Of a stretch of DNA of 22,658 bases, positions 1 to 6,517 are shown piece after piece. The notes beneath the pieces are model-generated. The model searched no databases and was not told the origin of the DNA. It was given only the letters and a program-made list of their open reading frames with translations. The translations under genes and the position numbers were made by a program. The stretch is from Streptomyces katrae (GTDB lineage Bacteria; Actinomycetota; Actinomycetes; Streptomycetales; Streptomycetaceae). The DNA lies in NCBI RefSeq assembly GCF_000966975.1, contig NZ_JZWV01000147.1, forward strand, positions 1 through 22,658. Direction: 5' to 3'. How positions within the stretch are numbered: the first letter of the stretch is position 1; every line of letters starts with the position of its first letter.

Positions 1-135
1 GGGTACCTGGTGGCGGCCGGCGTCCTGCGGGCCCTGGCGGGCGGAGTCGGCGGGCTGCTGCGGTACTCCCTGGCCGGGACGGCGTCGTGGCTGGTGCGGG
101 GGGTGCCGGGGGTGGGCGCCGGGGTGCCGGGGTAG
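1..135 (+). CDS. C-terminal fragment of unknown, hydrophobic Gly/Val/Leu-rich protein
   Basis: The first frame is open from the left edge to a TAG at 133-135, giving 44 residues rich in Gly, Ala, Val and Leu with a Trp near the end. All but one of the codons (a GGA) end in G or C, which is the expected actinomycete coding bias. I do not recognise the family. The Leu/Val/Gly composition could be a membrane or membrane-proximal tail, but that is only a guess. The start lies outside the window. The same frame keeps coding character after the stop (see 136-267), so this TAG may not be the ancestral end of the gene. Confidence 0.55.
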   Translation, partial: GYLVAAGVLRALAGGVGGLLRYSLAGTASWLVRGVPGVGAGVPG

Positions 136-267
136 GCGGCGGAGCCGTGGCTGAGGGAGGGGGAGTCGGGGTACGGGGCGCTGCGGTACGCCGCGAGCCC
201 CTTCGGGGAGTGGGAGCGGGGGCCGTCGCGGTGGGGGAGCGACCCGGCCGTGTGGCTGCCCAGGTAG
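136..267 (+). other. In-frame coding-like extension after the TAG at 133
   Basis: The frame used by the partial gene at 1-135 continues after its TAG for 43 codons to a second TAG at 265-267. None of these codons ends in A or T, although A and T occur about 27 times at first and second positions. That is hard to explain as non-coding GC-rich DNA. The stretch has no usable start codon before a GTG at 250, so it is unlikely to be a separate gene. It may be the original C-terminus of the upstream gene, cut off by a nonsense mutation or a base-call error, or reached by readthrough. Confidence 0.4.
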
Positions 268-295
268 GCGGTAGGCGGTGGCCGCGCGAGGGGGC

Positions 296-333
296 GGGGC
301 GCGGAGCGGTGGCGTACGGGTGCTCCGCGCCCC
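296..333. terminator. Bidirectional hairpin, 12-bp perfect stem
   Basis: GGGGCGCGGAGC at 296-307 and GCTCCGCGCCCC at 322-333 are exact reverse complements around a 14-base loop. The hairpin lies between the end of the left-edge gene (+) and the stop of the acetyltransferase (-, 340), so it fits a shared terminator for convergent transcripts. No long T-run follows, which is normal for actinomycete terminators. Confidence 0.7.
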
Positions 334-339
334 CGGGTG

Positions 340-849
340 TCAGGCCGGCGTGTGCGGTGACGGGAGGGGCTTCGCCATGCAGCGGCTCGACTCGTAGTCG
401 CGGTAGTAGCCGAACTTCTCCGACAGCTCGTACCCCGACGACAGGTAGAGCGCGATCGCCTCCGGCTGCCGGTCGCCCGTCTCCAGGACCATCCGCCGGC
501 GTCCGGCCGCCGCGGCGTCGGCCTCCAGTTCCGCCAGGATGCGGCGGGCCAGTCCCTTGCCGCGGGCCTCGGGGATGACGTACATGCGCTTGACCTCGGC
601 GTCGCCGTCCGAGTAGCCCTCGTCGTTGTGATCCTGCGCACGCCAGGCGCCGCTCGCCACCGGGGTGTCCGAGGCGTCGTACGCGAGGAGGTAGAGCCCG
701 GCCGGGGGGAGGAACATCGCCGGGTCGAGGAAGGTGGCGTCGCCTTCGCCGTCGTAGCGCTCCTGGTATTCGAGCTGGACCTGGGCGTCGAGTTTCAGCG
801 CGTCCGGGTGGTCGTACGGTACGGCGCGCAGGTGTATCCCGTGAGACAT
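340..849 (-). CDS. GNAT-family N-acetyltransferase
   Basis: This is a 169-residue protein with the single-domain GNAT fold. The acetyl-CoA-binding motif A is visible as VKRMYVIPEARGKGLARRIL (about residues 87-106), with the R-G-K-G-L-A pyrophosphate loop. Downstream LETGDRQPEAIALYLSSGYE matches motif B, with the Tyr common near the active site. Proteins of this type transfer an acetyl group from acetyl-CoA to a small amine or a protein amine; the substrate cannot be read from sequence. The ATG at 847-849 is supported by a TACGAT -10 box six bases upstream and the lack of a Shine-Dalgarno, implying a leaderless mRNA. It is divergent from exonuclease III with only 38 bp between the starts, and ends at a strong hairpin (296-333). 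Confidence 0.88.
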   Translation of the reverse strand: MSHGIHLRAVPYDHPDALKLDAQVQLEYQERYDGEGDATFLDPAMFLPPAGLYLLAYDASDTPVASGAWRAQDHNDEGYSDGDAEVKRMYVIPEARGKGLARRILAELEADAAAAGRRRMVLETGDRQPEAIALYLSSGYELSEKFGYYRDYESSRCMAKPLPSPHTPA

Positions 850-855
850 CAGAAC

Positions 856-861
856 ATCGTA
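856..861 (-). promoter_or_regulatory. -10 box for leaderless acetyltransferase mRNA
   Basis: On the minus strand the hexamer TACGAT lies exactly six bases before the ATG at 849, so transcription should begin at or next to the A of the start codon. It fits the actinomycete -10 consensus TAnnnT. No convincing -35 box is visible 17-19 bases further out. Confidence 0.5.
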
Positions 862-875
862 CGGAAGGCTGCGGT

Positions 876-881
876 TATGGT
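876..881 (+). promoter_or_regulatory. -10 box for leaderless xth mRNA
   Basis: TATGGT ends six bases before the ATG at 888, the spacing expected when the first base of the start codon is the transcription start. It lies inside the presumed spacer of the opposing acetyltransferase promoter, so the two promoters overlap physically and may compete. Confidence 0.45.
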
Positions 882-887
882 GCTGGG

Positions 888-1691
888 ATGCTCACCGTGA
901 CCTCCGTGAATGTGAATGGGATCCGCGCTGCCGCGAAGAAGGGCTTCGTGGAGTGGCTCGCCGGATCCGATGCCGACGTCGTGTGCCTGCAGGAGGTACG
1001 GGCCGAGGAAGCGCAGATTCCGGTGGAGGCGCGGGAGCCCGAGGGCTGGCACACGGTGTTCGCCCCGGCGGCCGCGAAGGGCCGGGCCGGCGTCGCCCTG
1101 TATACGCGCAACTCACCTGAACGGGTGCAGGTGGGCTTCGGCAGTGACGAGTTCGACGCGAGCGGCCGGTACATCGAGATCGACCTGCCCGGGGTCACCG
1201 TGGCCAGCCTGTACCTGCCGTCCGGCGAGGCCGGGACGGCGAAGCAGGAGGAGAAGTACCGCTTCATGGCGGAGTTCCACACCTACCTCCAGGCGCTGAA
1301 GGTGCGGGCGGCCGCCGACGGGCGGGAGGTGGTGGTGTGCGGTGACTGGAACATCTGCCACCAGGAGGTCGACCTCAAGAACTGGAAGACCAACCGCAAG
1401 AACGCCGGCTTCCTGCCCGAGGAGCGCGAGTGGCTCGGGAAGGTGTACTCGGAGGCCGGGTACGTGGACGTCGTGCGCGTGCTGCACCCGGACGCGGAGG
1501 GCCCGTACTCCTGGTGGTCCTACCGCGGGCGGGCCTTCGACAACGACGCCGGCTGGCGCATCGACCTGCAGGTCGCGACGCCGGGGCTGGCCGCGAGGGC
1601 CGTCAAGGCGTTCGTCGAGCGGGCCGAGACGCACCCGGAGCGGTGGTCGGACCACGCGCCGGTGACGGTCGTCTACGAGCTCGGGGTCTGA
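888..1691 (+). CDS. xth: Exodeoxyribonuclease III (AP endonuclease)
   Basis: The 267-residue protein belongs to the ExoIII/EEP phosphodiesterase family, which acts in base-excision repair by cutting the backbone at abasic sites and removing 3' blocking groups with Mg2+. The catalytic set is complete: NVNGIRA (N8, N10), LQEV with E36, Y109 in SLYLPSG, the GDWN motif (D153, N155), FDNDAGWRID (about 217-226) and the terminal SDHAP (D255-H256). NAGFLPEER is typical of the exonuclease III branch. Length is normal for the family. The ATG at 888 places the first conserved Asn at residue 8 and sits six bases after a TAnnnT box, so the mRNA is probably leaderless. The 3' end overlaps the convergent MerR gene by 19 bp. 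Confidence 0.95.
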   Translation: MLTVTSVNVNGIRAAAKKGFVEWLAGSDADVVCLQEVRAEEAQIPVEAREPEGWHTVFAPAAAKGRAGVALYTRNSPERVQVGFGSDEFDASGRYIEIDLPGVTVASLYLPSGEAGTAKQEEKYRFMAEFHTYLQALKVRAAADGREVVVCGDWNICHQEVDLKNWKTNRKNAGFLPEEREWLGKVYSEAGYVDVVRVLHPDAEGPYSWWSYRGRAFDNDAGWRIDLQVATPGLAARAVKAFVERAETHPERWSDHAPVTVVYELGV

Positions 1692-2443
1692 GGGGTCTGT
1701 AGGGGCTCCGGGGGCTCCGGGGGCTGAGACGTCTGGGGCGTCCGGGGTGTCTGCGGTGGTCCGGCGTCGCGGCGCTGGTGGAGGCGGTCCATCGCCATCG
1801 TGAGTTCCGCCTCGACCACGTTCTTGGCCAGTGGGCGCAGCCTGCCGACGGCCTCCTCCCCGACGTGGGTGGAGATCAGCTCGGTGAACAGCGACGCCAG
1901 CGCCTCCGCGTGCTCGCGCACCCGGCGGCCCGTCTCCAGGACCGCGGCGAGCGGTACGCCCTCGCGGACCAGGGCGGAGGAGACGTCCAGCAGGCGCCGG
2001 CTGACGTGCACGATCTCCTCGCCGTCGGTGGCGAGGTAGCCGAGGTCGAGGGCGGCCGCCAGGTTCTCCGGGGTGACCTCGCCCTCGAAGTAGTCGGCCA
2101 GCGCCTCCGGCGACAGCCGGACGGGGGTCTCGTCCGACCAGCCCATGCCGAGCAGCTCGCCGAGCTGGCCGACGTCCCGGCCCTTCTCGAAGGCGGCGGT
2201 CAGTTCCGCGATGCCGCCGAGGGTGTGGCCGCGTTCCAGCAGGGCGGCGATGGTGCGCAGGCGGGCCAGGTGCTGGTCGTCGTACCAGGCGATCCGGCCC
2301 TCGCGGCGGGGTGGCGGGAGCAGCTTGCGCTCGCGGTAGAAGCGCAGGGTGCGCACCGGGATGCCGGCCGCATCCGCCAGCTCTTGCGTCCGGTACTCGC
2401 GCGTCACAGCCGCCTCCGCCTCCCACGTCCCCCGCGTCTCCAC
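1673..2443 (-). CDS. MerR-family transcriptional regulator
   Basis: A 256-residue regulator. The winged-helix DNA-binding domain is near the N-terminus (about residues 16-85: YRTQELADAAGIPVRTLRFY, then RERKLLPPPRREGRIAWYDDQHLARL), with the FYxxxxLL and R..Y features of MerR proteins. No Cys-rich metal site is seen, so an organic effector or an acyl-type ligand is more likely than a metal. The last 30 residues are a Pro/Thr/Gln tail overlapping the end of xth. The GTG at 2443 is favoured by TAGGCT six bases upstream; a second GTG at 2405-2407 preceded by GGAGGCGGAGG is an alternative start that would drop 12 residues. The gene is divergent from the monooxygenase operon, which it most likely controls through dyads at 2463-2502. 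Confidence 0.88.
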   Translation of the reverse strand: METRGTWEAEAAVTREYRTQELADAAGIPVRTLRFYRERKLLPPPRREGRIAWYDDQHLARLRTIAALLERGHTLGGIAELTAAFEKGRDVGQLGELLGMGWSDETPVRLSPEALADYFEGEVTPENLAAALDLGYLATDGEEIVHVSRRLLDVSSALVREGVPLAAVLETGRRVREHAEALASLFTELISTHVGEEAVGRLRPLAKNVVEAELTMAMDRLHQRRDAGPPQTPRTPQTSQPPEPPEPLQTPQTPSS

Positions 2444-2449
2444 ATGCGC

Positions 2450-2455
2450 AGCCTA
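2450..2455 (-). promoter_or_regulatory. -10 box of merR gene
   Basis: TAGGCT on the minus strand ends six bases before the GTG at 2443, giving a leaderless geometry and supporting that start. The CCCGGA/TCCGGG dyad lies seven bases further upstream, over the -35/spacer area, where a MerR protein would bind. Confidence 0.45.
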
Positions 2456-2462
2456 GGGCGTA

Positions 2463-2481
2463 CCCGGAGTAACTTTCCGGG
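2463..2481. promoter_or_regulatory. Inverted repeat, candidate MerR operator
   Basis: CCCGGA (2463-2468) and TCCGGG (2476-2481) form a 6-bp dyad with a 7-base A/T-rich centre, unusual in this GC-rich DNA. MerR proteins bind dyads of about this 19-bp size in the spacer of their target promoter. It lies between the merR start and the monooxygenase operon. No binding data exist here; this is inference from position and symmetry. Confidence 0.4.
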
Positions 2482-2490
2482 CGCGACCCC

Positions 2491-2502
2491 TACCCATGGG
2501 TA
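2491..2502. promoter_or_regulatory. 12-bp perfect palindrome in merR/monooxygenase intergenic region
   Basis: TACCCATGGGTA is a perfect palindrome, with two further matching pairs outside it (2488-2489 with 2504-2505). It sits 114 bp upstream of the monooxygenase start and 48 bp upstream of merR. It could be a second regulator site. Short palindromes do occur by chance, so confidence is low. Confidence 0.3.
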
Positions 2503-2615
2503 CGGAGCTGCTCTACCCTCCCGATTGTGCCAGTGATTGCTGGCAGTGTTTCGATGGGCGTGTTGGCGTGGCTTGACGTGGCTGGGACGGACTGCGGAAG
2601 CGGGAGGCGGCGGGC

Positions 2616-4269
2616 ATGAGCGGCATGGACGGCAGGGGCGGACGCGAGCACGGGCGTGAGCACGTACGGGTGGCGGTGATCGGGTCCGGATTCGGCGGAC
2701 TCGGCGCGGCCGTGCGGCTGAGGCGCGAAGGGATCACGGACTTCGTCGTCCTGGAACGGGCCGACTCCGTCGGCGGCACCTGGCGCGACAACAGCTACCC
2801 CGGGTGCGCCTGCGACGTCCCCTCGCACCTGTACTCCTTCTCCTTCGCCCCCAACCCCGACTGGCCCCGCACCTTCTCCGGGCAGCCGGCCATCCGCGCC
2901 TACCTGGAGCATCCGCGCCTACCTGGAGCACGTCACCGACACCTTCGGGCTGCGCCCGCACCTCCGCTTCGGCCACGAGGTGATGTTGATGCGCTGGGAC
3001 GCCGAGGAACTGCGCTGGGAGATCGACACCTCGGCGGGTGCCTTCACCGCCGACGTCGTGGTGTCGGCGACCGGCCCGCTGTCCGACCCGAAGATGCCCG
3101 AGATCCCGGGGCTGGCCGAATTCCCCGGCAGGGTGTTCCACTCCGCGCGCTGGGACCACGACTACGACCTCAGCGGCAAGCGCGTCGCGGTGATCGGTAC
3201 GGGAGCCTCCGCGATCCAGATCGTGCCGGCCATCGCCCCGAAGACGGCGCGCCTGACCCTCTTCCAGCGCACCCCGCCGTGGGTCATGCCGCGCACCGAC
3301 CGGGCCATCAGCTCCCTCGAACGCCGGTTGCACCGCCGGCTGCCCTTCACCCAGGCCGCCCGGCGCGGGCTGCTGTGGGGGATCCGGGAACTGCAGGTCA
3401 GCGCCTTCACCAAGCGGCCGAACCAGCTCGGGCTCATCGAATCGCTGGCCAAGGCCAATATGGCGCGCTCCATCAAGGACCCGGCTCTGCGGGCCAAGCT
3501 GACGCCCTCGTACCGGATCGGCTGCAAGCGGATCCTGCTGTCGAGCGAGTACTACCCGGCGCTCGCCCGGCCCGACGTGGACCTTGTCGCCTCCGGGCTG
3601 AAGGAGGTCAGGGGCTCGGTCCTGGTCGCCGCCGACGGGACCGAGACCGAGGCCGACGCGATCATCTTCGGCACCGGGTTCCGCGTCACCGACATGCCGA
3701 TCGCCGACCGGGTGATCGGCGCGGACGGGCAGACGCTCGCGGACTCGTGGAAGGGCGGGATGCAGTCGCTGCGCGGGGCCACGGCCGCGGGCTTCCCCAA
3801 CTGGATGACGATCATCGGGCCGAACACCGGCCTCGGCAACAGCTCGATGATCCTGATGATCGAGTCCCAGCTGAACTACATGGCGGACTACCTGCGTCAG
3901 CTGTCCCTCCTCGGCGGTGGCAGCCGAGGCGGGCGCACCGCGCTCGCCGCGCGCCCCTCCGCCGTCAATCAGTGGAACCGGCACGTGCAGGCGCGGATGG
4001 AACGGACGGTGTGGAACACCGGCGGCTGCACCAGCTGGTACCTGGACGCACAGGGCCGCAACACCACCGTCTGGCCGGGGACGACGGGTGAGTTCCGGCG
4101 CGCGACGTTGACGGTCGACCTGGCCGAGTACGAGGTCCTGCGGGTCCGGGGCGGCGAGAGCGGGGCCCGGCGGGTTCCGGCCGCCGTCGCCGCCGCCCCA
4201 GCCGGGGCCGCGTCCACGGCCGCCTCTGGTGCCGCCGAGCCGGCCGCTGCCGCGGAGGGTGCGGCGTGA
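2616..4269 (+). pseudogene. Baeyer-Villiger-type flavin monooxygenase, frameshifted by a 19-bp duplication
   Basis: The gene would encode a 544-residue FAD/NADPH monooxygenase that inserts oxygen next to a ketone to make an ester. The N-terminal part (98 codons from ATG 2616, preceded by GGGAGG at 2602-2607) has the FAD motif VIGSGFGGLG and GGTWRDNSYPGCACDVPSHLYSFSF. The rest lies one frame over, from 2929 to 4269. It carries the family fingerprint FPGRVFHSARW (FxGxxxHxxxW, about residues 163-173 after repair) and the NADPH motif VIGTGASAIQIVP. The shift is caused exactly by a tandem copy of 19 bases (2891-2909 and 2910-2928); removing one copy restores a continuous protein. As written, translation would run off-frame to a stop at 4091. 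The repaired protein ends in an Ala/Pro-rich tail of about 35 residues. Its stop overlaps the hydrolase start. Confidence 0.9.
2891..2928 (+). repeat. Exact 19-bp tandem duplication causing a frameshift
   Basis: catccgcgcctacctggag occurs at 2891-2909 and again immediately at 2910-2928. A single copy encodes IRAYLE followed by HVTDTFGLR in the monooxygenase; the extra 19 bases move the frame by one. It has the form of a slipped-strand duplication or of an assembly or sequencing artefact. Confidence 0.95.
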
Positions 4270-5276
4270 ACCGGCCGCAGCACGTCACCGCCGGGCGGTA
4301 CGCACCGCCGGCCGCCGGCCGCGAACTGGTCGCCGTCTCCGCCGACGGGTCCCGGCTGCACGTCGAGGTGCACGGAGCCGACGGCGCCCCGGCCGTCGTC
4401 CTCTCCCACGGCTGGACCTGCTCCACCGCCTTCTGGGCCGCGCAGATACGGGAGCTGGCCCGCGACCACCGGGTCATCGCCTACGACCAGCGCGGCCACG
4501 GCCGCAGCCCGGCCGCCGGCTCCTACAGCACCACCGCCCTCGCCGCCGACCTGGTCGCCGTACTCGAGGCCACCCTCGCCCCCGGCGAGCGGGCCGTCGT
4601 CGCCGGGCACTCCATGGGGGGCATGACCGTCATGGCGGCTGCCGGCCAGCCCCGGTTCACCGAGCACGCCGCGGCCGTCCTGCTGTGCAGCACCGGCAGC
4701 TCGCGGCTGGTGGCGGAGGCGACCGTCCTCCCGCTGCGCCCCGGGCGCGCCCGGACCCGTATCACCCGGGGGCTGCTGGGCTCGCCGGCCCCGCTCGGGC
4801 CCGTCACCCCCGCCACCCGGGCGGTGCTCAAGTACGCGACCATGGGCCCGGGATCCGCACCCGAACGGGTGGAGGCCTGCGCCCGGATCGTGCACGCCTG
4901 TCCCGCCGGGGTACGCCGCGCCTGGTCGCAGGTACTGGCCGGCCTCGACCTGGACGAGGGGGTGGCGCGGCTGACGGTACCCACCGCGGTCATCGTGGGC
5001 CGCGACGACCGGCTGACCCCCGTCGTGCACGCCCGGGGGCTCGCCGCGGCCCTCCCGCACTGCGTGGGGCTGACCGAGCTCACCGGAATGGGGCATATGA
5101 CCCCCATTGAGGCTCCCGAAGCGGTGAGTTCCGCACTGCGTGAGTTGACGTCCCGGTATCTGACGACGCGGGCGGCGGCGACCACGGGCACCGCCACGAG
5201 CACAGCCACGACCGCGGCCGCGCCCCCGGTCGCGACCGCACCTACGGCCCCGACTGAGAAGGAGAAGACCCAGTGA
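4266..5276 (+). CDS. Alpha/beta-fold hydrolase
   Basis: A 336-residue hydrolase with a complete catalytic triad in the usual order. The nucleophile elbow GHSMGGM gives Ser116, VGRDDRLTP gives the acid (Asp247 or Asp248) and GMGHMTPIE gives His277. The oxyanion region LSHGWTCST and the YDQRGHGRS motif are also present. In this operon the natural role is cleaving the ester made by the upstream monooxygenase, an inference from order and from similar mycobacterial operons. The GTG start at 4266 overlaps the upstream TGA as GTGA, so translation is probably coupled. That could starve this gene if the frameshifted upstream frame really stops at 4091. The last 36 residues are an Ala/Thr/Pro tail ending EKEKTQ, which is not part of the fold. 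Confidence 0.92.
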   Translation: MNRPQHVTAGRYAPPAAGRELVAVSADGSRLHVEVHGADGAPAVVLSHGWTCSTAFWAAQIRELARDHRVIAYDQRGHGRSPAAGSYSTTALAADLVAVLEATLAPGERAVVAGHSMGGMTVMAAAGQPRFTEHAAAVLLCSTGSSRLVAEATVLPLRPGRARTRITRGLLGSPAPLGPVTPATRAVLKYATMGPGSAPERVEACARIVHACPAGVRRAWSQVLAGLDLDEGVARLTVPTAVIVGRDDRLTPVVHARGLAAALPHCVGLTELTGMGHMTPIEAPEAVSSALRELTSRYLTTRAAATTGTATSTATTAAAPPVATAPTAPTEKEKTQ

Positions 5277-6124
5277 GCGCTCGCAGGAGTCTGGAAGGCC
5301 AGGTCGCCGTCGTCACCGGCGCCGCCCGCGGCGTCGGCGAGCTGCTCGCCCGCAAGCTGTCCGCACGCGGCGCGAAGGTCGCACTGGTCGGCCTGGAGCC
5401 GGAGGCGCTCAAGGAGGTCTCCGAGCGGCTGCACACCGACAGCGACCACTGGTTCGCCGACGTCACCGACCACGAGGCGATGGCCCGGGTGGCACAGGAG
5501 GTCAAGCAGCGCTTCGGCAAGGTGGACATCGTCGTCGCCAACGCGGGAGTCGCCTCCGGCGGCCCGTTCGTGGACTCCGACCCGGAGGCCTGGCGGCGGG
5601 TGATCGAGGTCAACCTGATCGGCGGTGCCGTCACCGCCCGCGCCTTCCTGCCGGTCCTCATGGAGAGCCGCGGCTACTTCCTCCAGATCGCCTCGCTCGC
5701 CGCGATCACCCCGGCGCCGATGATGACGGCGTACTGCGCCTCCAAGGCGGGGGTCGAGGCCTTCGCGCACTGCCTGCGCGCCGAGGTCGGCTACAAGGGC
5801 GTCAAGGTCGGTGTCGGCTACCTCTCCTGGACGGACACCGACATGGTCCGCGGCGCCGACCAGCACGACGTGATGCGTGAACTGCGCGGGCGCCTGCCCT
5901 GGCCGGCGAACCGGACCTACCCGCTCGGCCCCGCCGTGGACCGGATCGTCGCCGGGATCGAGCGGCGTTCGGCGCACGTGTACGCACAGTGGTGGCTGCG
6001 CGGGACGCAGGGCGTACGCGGCTACCTGCCGGCGGTCATCGCGGCGGGCGGACAGCGCCCCAAGGGGCTGGTGGGCGCGGGCGGGGCCGCCGACGAGCAG
6101 GAACGGGCCCAGAACCGGCACTGA
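5273..6124 (+). CDS. SDR-family NAD(P)-dependent oxidoreductase
   Basis: A 283-residue classical short-chain dehydrogenase/reductase. Visible motifs are the nucleotide-binding TGAARGVG (15-22), ADVTD (62-66), NAG (90-92), the catalytic Asn114, Ser141 in IASLAA, and YCASK with Tyr154 and Lys158. The extra 30-40 residues at the C-terminus (QWWLRGTQGVRGYLP) resemble SDRs that accompany flavin monooxygenases and lipases in actinobacteria. It would interconvert an alcohol and a carbonyl in the pathway of the two upstream genes. The start GTG 5273 overlaps the hydrolase stop by four bases and has AAGGAG about ten bases before it, inside the end of the hydrolase. No further gene follows in the operon. 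Confidence 0.93.
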   Translation: MSARRSLEGQVAVVTGAARGVGELLARKLSARGAKVALVGLEPEALKEVSERLHTDSDHWFADVTDHEAMARVAQEVKQRFGKVDIVVANAGVASGGPFVDSDPEAWRRVIEVNLIGGAVTARAFLPVLMESRGYFLQIASLAAITPAPMMTAYCASKAGVEAFAHCLRAEVGYKGVKVGVGYLSWTDTDMVRGADQHDVMRELRGRLPWPANRTYPLGPAVDRIVAGIERRSAHVYAQWWLRGTQGVRGYLPAVIAAGGQRPKGLVGAGGAADEQERAQNRH

Positions 6125-6225
6125 GCAGTGCGAGCACAGTGACCCGCTGATCAAAATGCGGCTTCTGTCCCTGCGTGTAAGTCTGGTCGAGGCCTGACCA
6201 CCAACACCCCTCAGGGAGTGCAAGC

Positions 6226-6405
6226 ATGGGCATCAAGGAGCAGTTCGAGGACAAGGCGCAGGAACTCAAGGGCAAGGCCCAGAAGGCCCAGCAGGGCGCG
6301 AAGGAGCAGGCATCCTCGCGTTCCCAGCAGGCCAAGGCGAAGAAGCCGCAGGCACAGCAGCCGCTCGACGACATCCGTGACGAGGCCGACGACAGCTGGG
6401 ACTGA
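6226..6405 (+). CDS. Small charged CsbD/LEA-like protein
   Basis: A 59-residue open frame starts at ATG 6226 with AGGGAG at 6213-6218 eight bases before it and stops at TGA 6403-6405. The N-terminus MGIKEQFEDKAQELKGKAQK resembles the repeated K-x-x-E-L-K-G-K-A pattern of CsbD-type and LEA-like stress proteins. The rest is rich in Gln, Ala and Lys and ends in an acidic DDIRDEADDSWD. It has no hydrophobic core and no Cys, so it is probably disordered or an amphipathic helix. Codon use is typical of the organism, unlike a chance frame. A stress-protection role is inferred from composition only. It is flanked by a 101-bp leader and a terminator cluster, so it is probably a monocistron. Confidence 0.75.
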   Translation: MGIKEQFEDKAQELKGKAQKAQQGAKEQASSRSQQAKAKKPQAQQPLDDIRDEADDSWD

Positions 6406-6427
6406 CCCCGCCCCGGCGGGAACTCCC

Positions 6428-6451
6428 CGGGCCTGACTGCTACCAGGCCCG
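6428..6451 (+). terminator. Hairpin after small stress-like gene
   Basis: CGGGCCTG (6428-6435) and CAGGCCCG (6444-6451) form an 8-bp stem with an 8-base loop, 22 bases after the stop of the small gene. This is a likely intrinsic terminator without a U-tract. Confidence 0.55.
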
Positions 6452-6466
6452 ACGCACACAGCGCCG

Positions 6467-6503
6467 AGGGGCGCGCCCCGTACTGCCGACGGGTCGCGCC
6501 CCT
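6467..6503. terminator. Second hairpin of the cluster
   Basis: AGGGGCGCG (6467-6475) pairs with CGCGCCCCT (6495-6503); the right arm is followed by TCTGT. The left arm also contains the self-complementary GGGGCGCGCCCC, so alternative folds exist. It lies between convergent genes. Confidence 0.45.
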
Positions 6504-6517
6504 TCTGTCGTGCGTAT

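Noticed and set aside
2616..4091. Reading 2616-4091 as one intact 491-residue protein
   Set aside because: After residue 98 the sequence becomes Arg/Pro/His-rich and loses all family features, while the other frame carries them.
4523..6223. 566-codon minus-strand open frame over the hydrolase and SDR genes
   Set aside because: Shadow frame: the plus-strand genes carry complete catalytic motifs and coupled starts.
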